NCBI GenBank assembly: GCA_020851565.1
Contig: JADZCN010000043.1
Location: 62,001 to 126,000 of the forward strand
Direction of reading: 5' to 3'
DNA from: Acidobacteriota bacterium
GTDB lineage: Bacteria; Acidobacteriota; Vicinamibacteria; Vicinamibacterales; UBA2999
Length of the DNA: 64,000 nt
Shown: piece after piece, positions 49,214 to 57,081 of the stretch
Layout: each line of letters opens with the position of its first letter
Position numbering within the stretch: the first letter of the stretch is position 1
Program-made: the position numbers and the translations under genes
The notes under the pieces: model-generated
The model's input: the letters and a program-made list of their open reading frames with translations, nothing else
The model's database searches: none
What the model was told of the DNA's origin: nothing

Positions 49214-49975
49214 ATGCCAGGCAGTTCCGTGAAGTTCTTCCCCGACGCCGGCCAGTTCCGCCGCTGGCTGGACGCCAACCACGACCGCCACACCGAACTC
49301 TGGGTGGGCTTCTACAAGAAGAGCAGCGGACGGGCGGGCCTCGACTACCCGACCGCCGTGGACGTCGCCCTGTGTTTCGGCTGGATCGACGGGATCCGCA
49401 GGGCCCTGGACGAGGTGAGCTATGTCAATCGCTTCACCCCGCGCAAGCCTCGCAGCGTCTGGAGCCGCGTGAACATCGCGAAGGTCGAAGCGCTCATCGC
49501 CCGCGGGGAGATGCACCCGGCGGGACTGGAGGCCTACGCAAAGCGAGACGAGGCGCGGTCGGGCATCTACTCGTTCGAGCAGCGCCCCGAGGCGTTCCCG
49601 CCCGCGCTCGAGCGCCGCTTCCGCGCCAACCGCGCCGGCTGGCAGTTCTTCGGCCAGCAGCCGCCCGGGTACCGCCGCCTGGCCATCTGGTGGGTGGCCA
49701 GCGCAAAACGCGACGAAACGCGCGAACGGCGCCTGGCGCAGCTCATCGACGTGTCGGCGCAGGGGATGCGCGTCGGCGTGCTCTTCGGACAGACCGCCCC
49801 GGTGGTCACGAAGGCATCGAAGCGGCCCACGCTCGGGAAGCCGCGCGCCACGGCGAGGCCCCGCACCGGGACAGGGACCCGGAACGACGCGAGGAAGGCT
49901 CTGGGCGCCGCGGGGACGAGCGGACACCGCACGACGAAGGCGTCCCGCTCCCCTGGGAAGGCCGCGCGCCGATGA
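49214..49975 (+). CDS. YdeI/OmdA-type protein with a basic C-terminal tail
   Basis: A 253-residue protein. The first ~190 residues match the YdeI (bacteriocin-protection, OmdA) family: FPDAGQFRRWLDANHDRHTE, LWVGFYKKSSGR, LCFGWIDGIRRALDEVSYVN, RFTPRKPRSVWSRVN and FFGQQPPGYRRLAIWWVASA. The last ~60 residues are very basic and rich in Ser, Thr, Gly and Ala (KRPTLGKPRATARPRTG), so they may bind nucleic acid. No signal peptide is seen. The gene overlaps the ROK kinase start by four bases. Physiological role is uncertain. Confidence 0.85.
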   Translation: MPGSSVKFFPDAGQFRRWLDANHDRHTELWVGFYKKSSGRAGLDYPTAVDVALCFGWIDGIRRALDEVSYVNRFTPRKPRSVWSRVNIAKVEALIARGEMHPAGLEAYAKRDEARSGIYSFEQRPEAFPPALERRFRANRAGWQFFGQQPPGYRRLAIWWVASAKRDETRERRLAQLIDVSAQGMRVGVLFGQTAPVVTKASKRPTLGKPRATARPRTGTGTRNDARKALGAAGTSGHRTTKASRSPGKAARR

Positions 49976-50862
49976 AGATCGGCGTGGATCTCGGTGGCAC
50001 GAAGATCGAGGCGGTCGCGCTCGCGGGGGATGGCCGCGAACTGGGACGCGTACGGGTGGCGACGCCGCGCCGCGACTACGACGGCACACTCGACGCGATC
50101 GCGGATCTGGTCCGGCGGCTCGAGCAGGCGCACGGCGGGCCGGCATCCGTCGGCGTCGGGATTCCCGGCGCCATCTCGCCGGCGACGGGGCTGGTGAAGA
50201 ACGCCAACTCCACCTGGCTCATCGGCCGTGCGTTCGATCATGACCTGGCGGATCGCCTGCAACGTCCCGTGCGCATGGCGAACGACGCGAACTGCTTCGC
50301 GCTCTCGGAGGCCACCGACGGGGCGGGCGCCGGCGCCTCGGTCGTCTTCGGCGTCATCATCGGCACGGGCGTCGGCGGCGGCATCGTGGTGAATGGCCGG
50401 CTGGTCGAAGGCGCGCACCGCATTGCCGGCGAGTGGGGGCACAATCCCCTGCCGTGGCCACGAGACGAGGAGCGGCCGGGACCGCCCTGCTACTGCGGGC
50501 GCCACGGGTGCATCGAGACGTTCCTGTCGGGGCCGGCGCTTGCGCGCGAGTTCGCGGAGGCCACAGGGCGCGCGCTCGGGGCCGATGCGATCGCCTCCGC
50601 GGCGGCAAGTGGCGACCGGGACGCGTCAGCCGCGCTCGAGCGCTACATGGACCGCATGGCCCGCGCGCTCGCCACCGTCATCAACCTGCTGGACCCCGAC
50701 GTCATCGTCCTGGGCGGCGGGCTGTCGAACGTCGGTGCGCTCTACGCGGCCGTGCCCCCGCGCTGGCTGCCGCACGTATTCTCCGATGAAGTCCACACGC
50801 GGCTGGTTCGCGCGCGTTACGGGGACTCGAGCGGCGTGCGCGGGGCCGCGTGGCTGTGGTGA
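49972..50862 (+). CDS. ROK-family sugar kinase
   Basis: A 296-residue cytoplasmic kinase. The phosphate-binding DLGGTKIEA is at residues ~5-13, the catalytic aspartate in RMANDANCFALSEA (~102) and VFGVIIGTGVGGGIVVNG follows. The zinc/ROK motif CYCGRHGCIETFLSG (about 172-186) after GHNPLPWP is complete. These fit fructokinase/glucokinase-type ROK enzymes that phosphorylate hexoses or N-acetyl sugars; which sugar is not shown. ATG 49972 overlaps the YdeI-type stop (ATGA). Confidence 0.92.
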   Translation: MKIGVDLGGTKIEAVALAGDGRELGRVRVATPRRDYDGTLDAIADLVRRLEQAHGGPASVGVGIPGAISPATGLVKNANSTWLIGRAFDHDLADRLQRPVRMANDANCFALSEATDGAGAGASVVFGVIIGTGVGGGIVVNGRLVEGAHRIAGEWGHNPLPWPRDEERPGPPCYCGRHGCIETFLSGPALAREFAEATGRALGADAIASAAASGDRDASAALERYMDRMARALATVINLLDPDVIVLGGGLSNVGALYAAVPPRWLPHVFSDEVHTRLVRARYGDSSGVRGAAWLW

Positions 50863-50876
50863 CCGGGCGCCGCCTG

Positions 50877-51062
50877 TCCATTGGCGATTGATGATTGATG
50901 ATTGAGCGATTCATCGGGTGATTGAGCGATTGCCAATTGGGCCAATCGGATTGCAGCAATGGACCATTGCGGCAATGCGCCAATTCATTGCGCAATGTGC
51001 CAATCGGAGATCGCCCAATGAATCACCCGATAGGCAATCGGCAATCATCAATGGGCATTGGC
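50877..51062. repeat. GATTG/CAATC repeat tract (copy 4), long inverted arms between convergent genes
   Basis: The left arm starts CCATTGGCGATTGATGATTG and continues with GATTGAGCGATTCATCGGG. The right arm is its reverse-complement type (CGCCCAATGAATCACCCGAT, CAATCGGCAATCATCAATGG). Between them lie CAATGGACCATTGC-like words. As at 36092, it separates two genes that end toward each other. Confidence 0.78.
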
Positions 51063-51075
51063 GCCTCCGGCGCGC

Positions 51076-51825
51076 TCATTGCACGCGCGCGATTTGCTGC
51101 AGTTCAGTGATGGCGGCGGCGAGCGCGGGACGCTGATCGCGTGGGGCCAGCTCGCGGGCGGTCCAGAACATCTTCGAGGCGGTGTCCCAGTCGTTCAGGA
51201 GCAGCGCCACCGACGCGAGCCCGACCGCGGCGCACGCGTTCTTCGGCTCCGCCTTCTGCACCGACAGGAACAACTGCTGTGCGAGGCCCGTCTGCTTGAT
51301 GGCCAGCGCCATCTGCCCGGCGGCGCACTGCGTGGCAGGCTTCGCGTCGGGCAGGAGCGCGGCCGAGAGCGACTGCACGGCTTCCAGCGCCCGGCCCTCG
51401 ACGACCAGCGGCGCCGCGGCCTTGATGAGGGGATGCTCGTCCGCCGGCAGCAGGTCGAGCGGCAGCGCCCAGTTCAACTGCCCGCCCTGCGCGCTCTGCA
51501 TCTGGCGCTGCGAGAACTTGATGGGCAGCACCGCCACCGCAGGCAGGCGATCCGGCGCGCTGGCGACGAACACCCAGACGCCGGCGGTCAGGCCCAGCAG
51601 GTTCCATTCGCCCTTCTCATCGGCCTGCACCGAGAAGGTCTTCTGCCCTGTGAACTGCTCGCCGCGGAAGCCGACTGTCGCCTCCGCCGTGACCGTGGCC
51701 GCAACGGGCGCTCCGCCGTTGCGCGTGGTGCCCTTCAGGCGGTACGCCGTCTGCGCGGACAACGGGGCGACAGCGGAAGTAACGAGGGCAAACAGGAGAC
51801 CGATCCCCGCGGCTCGAAAGAGCAT
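51076..51825 (-). CDS. Exported protein with a carboxypeptidase-regulatory-like and a helical-repeat part
   Basis: A 249-residue protein with a signal peptide (MLFRAAGIGLLFALVTSAVA, then PLSAQ). Residues ~27-100 resemble a carboxypeptidase-regulatory/beta-sandwich domain (YRLKGTTRNGGAPVAATVTA, GEWNLLGLTAGVWVFVASAP). The C-terminal half (~120-249) looks helical and repeat-like (AIKQTGLAQQLFLSVQKAEP, VGLASVALLLNDWDTASKMF), similar to TPR. ATG 51825 follows GGAGG by five bases. I cannot assign a function. It lies downstream of a GT-C-like membrane protein on the same strand. Confidence 0.65.
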   Translation of the reverse strand: MLFRAAGIGLLFALVTSAVAPLSAQTAYRLKGTTRNGGAPVAATVTAEATVGFRGEQFTGQKTFSVQADEKGEWNLLGLTAGVWVFVASAPDRLPAVAVLPIKFSQRQMQSAQGGQLNWALPLDLLPADEHPLIKAAAPLVVEGRALEAVQSLSAALLPDAKPATQCAAGQMALAIKQTGLAQQLFLSVQKAEPKNACAAVGLASVALLLNDWDTASKMFWTARELAPRDQRPALAAAITELQQIARVQ

Positions 51826-51839
51826 GTTGACCTCCAGTG

Positions 51840-51950
51840 CGCCGAGCATTCGGGAAACGCCGCAATGCCGCAATCCATTGCCCCAATGCCCCAATCGCCA
51901 ATCACCCAATGAATCACTCAATCGTCAATCGGCAATCACCAATGGGCACC
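51840..51950. repeat. GATTG/CAATC repeat tract (copy 5)
   Basis: Single-orientation copy: CAATGCCCCAATCGCCAATC, ACCCAATGAATCACTCAATC and CAATCGGCAATCACCAATGG between the stop of the large membrane-protein gene at 51951 and the start of the 51825 gene. On the transcribed strand it begins almost directly after the stop. Confidence 0.75.
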
Positions 51951-54029
51951 TCACCTCACCTCCAGGCTGTACACCGCCACCGGCCACACCTGCCGCCCCT
52001 GCCGCCTGGCCAGCGGGCCGGGCGGGCGCGTGTCGGCCGGGTCCACCCGCGTGACACCCAGGCTACGGAACCCGATCCGGTTGAACCCGCGGCGGAACAG
52101 CCGCCGGGCGGTGTCGGCAGGGATCTGTATCACGGCCGTTCCCGGCTCCGGCACGCCCGGCAGGAAACGGCCGACTTCCTCCCCGTTCACGTCGAGCGCC
52201 ATCGAGGCCTGCATCACCGGCTCCTCGAAGCGGGTCCGCGATCGCACGGTGATGGTGACATCGCCTCCTGCCGGCACGAGCGGCACGGCCAGCACCGCAG
52301 GGGTGCCGTCAATCCACCACGCCGCGCCCCAGTCGTCGGCGGCCGCGGAGCCCCAGCCCTCCAGCAGGAACTTCTCGGCCGCGCGCTCGAACCGGAGGTT
52401 GAACTCGGGCCGGGGCGTCTCCGGCGACAGGAGGTCGTACTTGTCCACGGGCAGGCCCTCACGCCACGCGAACCACGCGTTGGCCGGGAAGGCGAACGGA
52501 TAGAAGTAGGGCGACCGCGTGTGCAGATCAGCCTGCTGCCGGACGATGCGGCCGAAGCTGACGGGCTCGTCCTTGGGAAGCATCCCCGCCGTGTACTGCA
52601 CCATCAGCAGGTGGTTCCACCACAGCGCCGCGACCACGAGCGGCGCCAGGGCCAGCAGCGGCCGTCGCCACACGAACCCGATCACCACGGCGAGGCCCGG
52701 CGCCAGCATCACGAGCGCGCTCGAGAAGCGGCGCCCGCCGAACGACCAGCCGCCCGCCCAGTCCTGCGTCGCGCCGTTCACCCAGGCGGTGATGAACAGG
52801 ATGACCAGCGCCGACAGCGCCCACCGCCATTCGCGCCTGAGGTACGCGAAGGTGCCCACGACCGCGATGTAGGCGACTGGCGTCCATGACAGGAAGCCGT
52901 GCCACGACGAGAACAGCGTGTCCATCCAGCGCGACCGCAGCGGGTTGAAGTAGCCGCCCTGCCCCAGCAAGTCGTACTCGTAGCGCGTGAAGAGGACATA
53001 GCTGTGCGCCAGCTGCAGCAGGATCCACGGCAGCGCGCCGAGGAAGGCCCAGAGCGCCAGCCGCAGGGTCCGCCGCACGCGTTCGTCCCGGGAGACGCCG
53101 GCCGCGGTCAGCGCGAGCAGGCCCGGATAGATCGCAAACAGCGACTCCTGCGAGCGTGCCTGGAACGCGAGCCCGATGAGCGTGCCGAGGAGGAGGCTTC
53201 TCCTGACGGAGAGCCCCGTGAGGCTGGCAACCACCCCGCCGGGAGCGACCTGCGACGGGAGCGAGGACCGACGGACGCCGGGATCCAGCCACGCTGCCGC
53301 GCAGACGACGAAGAGCGCGACGAAGCCGAATGATGCGGCGTGCGTCATCGACGGCTCGTAGACCATGTACCAGTACAGCGGTGTCGCGCCGAAGATCAGC
53401 AGCACCGCGAGGAAGGCCACGACGGGCGCGAACTGGCGCCGCAGGTGGCGCAGCAGCGCCATCAGGCCCACCGCGCCGATCGCAAACGACGAGATGAGCA
53501 CGGCGCGCACGTAGGGCAGTCCGAGGCCGAGTGCGACCGGGTCCGCGGGGCCGTGCCAGACGCCCATCCACCGGCCGACGGCGTCGACCACCGTCACCGA
53601 CAGGTAGAGCGGCAGCCAGACGAGAACGGGGCCGATCGGGACGACGTGATTCGGGCGCGGCGGCTGGCCCAGGAACGCGTACTCTGCCGCGATGTCGAGA
53701 TCGCGATCGAAGATGACGCTGCGGAGCTGCGTGAAGTAGGTGACGCCGTCCGTGGTGATGCCGTGCGCGTCGGCCATCTGCACGCCGAGCGCGTAGAGCA
53801 GCACCAGCACCAGCGCGTGGACGTCCTTCGTGGCGCGGATCAGCGCCAGCCACGGAACGTTCCGGCGCCGGGCCCAGCGCCACGACGCCAGCGCCACGAC
53901 GGGCACTCCCGATGCGAACACGAGCCAGGGCGAGGGGCGAGGCGGCAACGACAGCAGGAGCCCCAGCCAGAGGATGACGAGCGTGGCCAGCACCGCCCCC
54001 GATGATACATTCAGCCGTGATCGATCCAC
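51951..54029 (-). CDS. Large membrane protein, GT-C glycosyltransferase-like
   Basis: A ~692-residue protein with about ten transmembrane helices up to ~residue 430 and a C-terminal domain outside the membrane. Sequence near 85-105 (YALGVQMADAHGITTDGVTY, FTQLRSVIFDRDLDIAAEYA) and FGATPLYWYMVYEPSMTHAA are reminiscent of mannosyltransferase-type (GT-C) proteins, with an acidic residue soon after TM1-2 in the D-G-V-T-Y/F-D-R-D-L pattern. It is similar in plan to the 907-residue protein at 57082. GTG 53993 is a likely start; ATG 54029 would overlap the divergent methyltransferase gene. Donor and acceptor are unknown. Confidence 0.65.
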   Translation of the reverse strand: MDRSRLNVSSGAVLATLVILWLGLLLSLPPRPSPWLVFASGVPVVALASWRWARRRNVPWLALIRATKDVHALVLVLLYALGVQMADAHGITTDGVTYFTQLRSVIFDRDLDIAAEYAFLGQPPRPNHVVPIGPVLVWLPLYLSVTVVDAVGRWMGVWHGPADPVALGLGLPYVRAVLISSFAIGAVGLMALLRHLRRQFAPVVAFLAVLLIFGATPLYWYMVYEPSMTHAASFGFVALFVVCAAAWLDPGVRRSSLPSQVAPGGVVASLTGLSVRRSLLLGTLIGLAFQARSQESLFAIYPGLLALTAAGVSRDERVRRTLRLALWAFLGALPWILLQLAHSYVLFTRYEYDLLGQGGYFNPLRSRWMDTLFSSWHGFLSWTPVAYIAVVGTFAYLRREWRWALSALVILFITAWVNGATQDWAGGWSFGGRRFSSALVMLAPGLAVVIGFVWRRPLLALAPLVVAALWWNHLLMVQYTAGMLPKDEPVSFGRIVRQQADLHTRSPYFYPFAFPANAWFAWREGLPVDKYDLLSPETPRPEFNLRFERAAEKFLLEGWGSAAADDWGAAWWIDGTPAVLAVPLVPAGGDVTITVRSRTRFEEPVMQASMALDVNGEEVGRFLPGVPEPGTAVIQIPADTARRLFRRGFNRIGFRSLGVTRVDPADTRPPGPLARRQGRQVWPVAVYSLEVR

Positions 54030-54850
54030 GCACCCTCGCCGGCAACCTCGATCTCGCGCCCGACGGCCTCTGGTGGCCGCGCTCGCGCTCGCGCGTGGAC
54101 TATCCAGACGAAGGCAACGCGTTCTGCTTCCAGGTCGAGGACCAGTCGTTCTGGTTCCAGCATCGCAACCGCTGCATCCTGGCCGCCGTGGCGCGCTTCC
54201 CGCCGCCCGGTCCCGTCTTCGACATCGGCGGCGGCAACGGCTTCGTGGCTCGTGCCCTCACCCAGGCCGGCCACCCTGCCGTCGTCGTCGAGCCCGGCCC
54301 GGTCGGCGCGCGCAACGCGCAGGCCCGCGGTCTCTCGCCGGTCATCTGCTCCACCCTGGACGATGCCGGCTTCCATCCCGGCGCGCTGCCGGCGGCGGGG
54401 CTCTTCGACGTGCTGGAGCACATCGAGGACGATCGCGGCGTCCTTCGCCGCCTCGCCTCGCTGGTGCGGCCCGGCGGCCGTCTCTACGTGACCGTGCCCG
54501 CGTATCAGTGGCTCTGGTCGGGCGAAGACGTGCTCGGGGGGCATCATCGGCGCTATGGCCTCGGCGCGCTGGCCCGCGTCGTCCGCGAGGCCGGCTTCGC
54601 GGTGGAGTTCGCGACCTACTTCTTCTGGCCGCTGCCGCTGCCCATCCTGCTGGTCCGTGCCATTCCCTGGCGACTGGGCCACCGGCCGCCCGTGGACGTC
54701 GAGGCCATCAAGCGCGAGCTGAAACCCCCGACGGGGCCGGCCGTGGATCTCCTGACGGCGCTGCTCGGGCTGGAGCGAAAGTGGCTGGAGGGCGGAGGGC
54801 GACTGCCCTTCGGCGGCAGCTGCCTTCTCGTGGCGAGACGGGAGGATTGA
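54017..54850 (+). CDS. Class I SAM-dependent methyltransferase
   Basis: About 277 residues from GTG 54017 (282 from ATG 54002). The N-terminal segment YPDEGNAFCFQVEDQSFWFQ, then HRNRCI, precedes the SAM-binding motif I VFDIGGGNGFVARALTQAG. Further conserved parts are LFDVLEHIEDDRGVLRRLAS and LVRPGGRLYVTVPAYQWLWS. A hydrophobic C-terminal stretch (FFWPLPLPILLVRA) may touch the membrane. TACATT at 54006-54011 lies five bases before GTG 54017, suggesting a leaderless start. The divergent GT-C-like gene and convergent lipoprotein gene give it an envelope-glycan neighbourhood; the substrate is unknown. Confidence 0.88.
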   Translation: MIDPRTLAGNLDLAPDGLWWPRSRSRVDYPDEGNAFCFQVEDQSFWFQHRNRCILAAVARFPPPGPVFDIGGGNGFVARALTQAGHPAVVVEPGPVGARNAQARGLSPVICSTLDDAGFHPGALPAAGLFDVLEHIEDDRGVLRRLASLVRPGGRLYVTVPAYQWLWSGEDVLGGHHRRYGLGALARVVREAGFAVEFATYFFWPLPLPILLVRAIPWRLGHRPPVDVEAIKRELKPPTGPAVDLLTALLGLERKWLEGGGRLPFGGSCLLVARRED

Positions 54851-55187
54851 GGACGACGGGAGGGGGAACGTCGACGGGAGTGGAACAACGTCGGGAGTGG
54901 ATCACGCCGGGAGTGGATCAGCCTCGGGAGTGGATCAGCGCCGGGAGTGGATCAGCGTCGGCAGTATGCCCCGACCCATCTACGCCACGGCTGCGGCGGG
55001 CGAGCCCGATTCCCGTCGCGACTCCCTCCCGACGCCGTTCCCTCCCGTCGCGGTTCCCTCCCGTCGCATTCCCTCCCGTCGCAATTCCCTCCCGTCGCAG
55101 TCTCCCTTCCCGTCGCAATTCCCTCCCGTCGCCCTTCCCTCCCGACGCAGTCTCCCCTCCCGTCGCGTTCTCCCCTCCCGACACGAT
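54851..55187. repeat. Two tandem-repeat arrays between convergent genes
   Basis: This 337-base gap holds no gene. Part 1 (54855-54966) repeats GTCGGGAGTGGATCA-type units about six times. Part 2 (55010-55190) repeats TTCCCTCCCGTCGCAA-type units about ten times with small changes. Part 1 reads GACGGGAG and part 2 CTCCCGTC, so the arrays are partly complementary and could pair. The same unit appears once at 22983. The location between convergent genes suggests a terminator-like role. Confidence 0.85.
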
Positions 55188-56945
55188 CTACCGTCGATAC
55201 CCCGCCCCCCGCACGACCTGCCCGGGGCGAGCGTCGGTGATCGTCCCGTCGGCAACGACGGCCTGCCCGTTCACGAGCACGTGCCGGATGCCTTCGGAGT
55301 AGTGATTGGGCTCGGTGTAGGTCGAGCGGTCGCGCACGGTGGCCAGGTCGAAAATGGCGAGGTCGGCCTTGAAGCCGGGGCGAATGAGGCCGCGGTCGTG
55401 GATGCCCATGCGCGTGGCGGCCCGCGAGGTGAAGCGGCGGATGGCGTCCTCGAGCGGAATGAGCTTCTCGTCCCGCACGTAGGTGCCGAGGATCTTCGTG
55501 AACGATCCCCACGCGCGCGGGTGCGACTTCGAGATCGAAAGCGGACCGTCCTCGGCGCGCGCACCGGAATCGGTCCCGATCGACACCATCGGATCCGCCA
55601 GCGCCGTCCGCACATCGTCTTCGCGCATGATCGAGATGATGACGGAGGCCTCGGCGCGATCGGCGACGACCAGATCCATCGCCGCGTCGCGCGGGTCCTT
55701 CCCCATCTCCCTGCCGATCTGCTCCAGCGTCTTGCCTTCCCACTTGCGGAGGCTCGGGTCGAGCACGGATGAGAGCAGCACGCCGGAGGCGCCGCCCGAG
55801 CCGTACCACTGGTTCTCCCAGTCCTTCGGGTTCGGGTCCTCCATGTCGCGCTTGATGCGCGCGCGCTGGTCCGGGTCCTTCAGGCGAGCGATCATCGCGT
55901 CGGTCCCGCCCTCGCGCACCCACAGCGGGAGGCACGCGTCCAGCCCGTTCGATGCGCGATCGTACGGGTACATGTTGGCGGTGACATCGAGCCCGCGATC
56001 GCGCGCGGCCCGGAAGCGCTTCAGGATCTCCGGCATGCGACCCCAGTTGGCGCGATAGGCCGTCTTCAGGTGCCAGACCTCCGTCGGAATGCGCGCACGC
56101 TCGGCGACGGCGAAGGCCTCGTCCAGCGACGCGATGATCTGGTTGGATTCCGAACGCTGGTGGGTGAGGTAGCGCCCGCCGTACTCCGCCGCCACCTTCG
56201 CCAGTTCGACGATCTCGTCCGTGCTCGCGAAACGGTCAGGCACGTACTGCAGCGACGTGCTCAGGCCGAGCGCGCCCTCTTCCATCGCCTGCCGGACGAA
56301 CGCCTTCATCTGCTCCAGTTCCTCCGGCGTCGCCGCCCGCTGCGAGTCGCCGATGACATACGAGCGGAGGCTGCCGGCGCCGACGAAGGTCCCGACGTTG
56401 ATGGCGGGCTTCGATCGGGTCTCGAGGCGGGTGAAATACTCGCCGAGCGTCCGGAAGTCCAGCGCCACATCGAGGGCATCGAACTGCGGCCTGACCTTCG
56501 CCGCGAGCCGATCGTTCAAGGGTGCGATGGAACTACCTTCGCCCGTGATCTCGGTGGTGATGCCCTGCGTGATCTTCGACGCCGCTCGGCCGTCGGCCAG
56601 GACCCGGAGCTCGGACTGGCCCAGCATGTCGATGAAGCCGGGGGACACATAGTGGCCACGCGCATCGATGGTGCGCGCGGCGGGCTGTCCCGCGAGCCGG
56701 CCGACGGCGGCAATCCGGTCGCCGACGATGCCGATGTCGCCCTCGAACCACGGGGAGCCGGTGCCATCGACGATGCGGCCGCCGGTAACGACGACATCGA
56801 ACGCAGATGGCGCAGGGGCCGCAGATGGGACAGGGGCCGCAGATGGGACAGGGGCCGCAGATGGCGCAGATGACGCAGATGGGACAGATGGTGCCGCCGT
56901 GCATCCGGCCGCACACAACATCACCAGGGCAAACACTCGTTTCAC
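55188..56945 (-). CDS. D-aminoacylase/amidohydrolase-type lipoprotein
   Basis: A 585-residue metal-dependent amidohydrolase. A lipoprotein signal (VFALVMLCAAGC) is followed by a low-complexity Pro/Ala/Ser linker (~20-47) encoded by a GCAGATGGG-type repeat. The amidohydrolase domain starts ~48 (DVVVTGGRIVDGTGSPWFEG) with the metal region SPGFIDMLGQSELRVLA, YLTHQRSESNQIIASLDEAF and the active-site SIGTDSGARAEDG, HPRAWGSF and TRMGIHDRGLIRPGFKADL. This fits N-acyl-D-amino-acid deacylases. GTG 56945 was chosen because AGGTG precedes it and the lipobox follows. The D-amino acid specificity is inference. Confidence 0.88.
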   Translation of the reverse strand: MKRVFALVMLCAAGCTAAPSVPSASSAPSAAPVPSAAPVPSAAPAPSAFDVVVTGGRIVDGTGSPWFEGDIGIVGDRIAAVGRLAGQPAARTIDARGHYVSPGFIDMLGQSELRVLADGRAASKITQGITTEITGEGSSIAPLNDRLAAKVRPQFDALDVALDFRTLGEYFTRLETRSKPAINVGTFVGAGSLRSYVIGDSQRAATPEELEQMKAFVRQAMEEGALGLSTSLQYVPDRFASTDEIVELAKVAAEYGGRYLTHQRSESNQIIASLDEAFAVAERARIPTEVWHLKTAYRANWGRMPEILKRFRAARDRGLDVTANMYPYDRASNGLDACLPLWVREGGTDAMIARLKDPDQRARIKRDMEDPNPKDWENQWYGSGGASGVLLSSVLDPSLRKWEGKTLEQIGREMGKDPRDAAMDLVVADRAEASVIISIMREDDVRTALADPMVSIGTDSGARAEDGPLSISKSHPRAWGSFTKILGTYVRDEKLIPLEDAIRRFTSRAATRMGIHDRGLIRPGFKADLAIFDLATVRDRSTYTEPNHYSEGIRHVLVNGQAVVADGTITDARPGQVVRGAGYRR

Positions 56946-56963
56946 ATTGACACCTCGCACGAC

Positions 56964-57058
56964 CGTGCTTTGAACCTGCCGTGCTTTGAACCCACCGTGC
57001 TTTGAACCCACCGTGCTTCGAACCCACCGTGCTTCGAACCCACCGTGCTTCGAACCGC
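56964..57058. repeat. 16-base tandem repeat in a divergent promoter region
   Basis: Six copies of CCGTGCTTCGAACCCA, with T for C at one place in the first three, lie between the divergent lipoprotein gene (start 56945) and the membrane-protein gene (start 57082). Each unit contains the palindrome TTCGAA. Its position over both promoters makes it a candidate binding-site array; nothing shows which protein would bind. Confidence 0.8.
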
Positions 57059-57066
57059 CGCGATTG

Positions 57067-57072
57067 TACAAT
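57067..57072 (+). promoter_or_regulatory. -10 box (TACAAT) close to the membrane-protein start
   Basis: TACAAT at 57067-57072, inside the palindrome GATTGTACAATC, ends nine bases before ATG 57082 with no Shine-Dalgarno. It looks like a leaderless or near-leaderless start. Confidence 0.45.
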
Positions 57073-57081
57073 CACCGCTTC

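Noticed and set aside
54851..55187. CRISPR array
   Set aside because: The repeats are contiguous and vary internally; there are no equal-length unique spacers and no cas genes in the window.
56964..57058. tRNA fragments (TTCGAA words in GGTTCGAA form)
   Set aside because: They resemble T-arm loops in reverse complement, but no acceptor, D or anticodon stems exist; the units are simple 16-base repeats.
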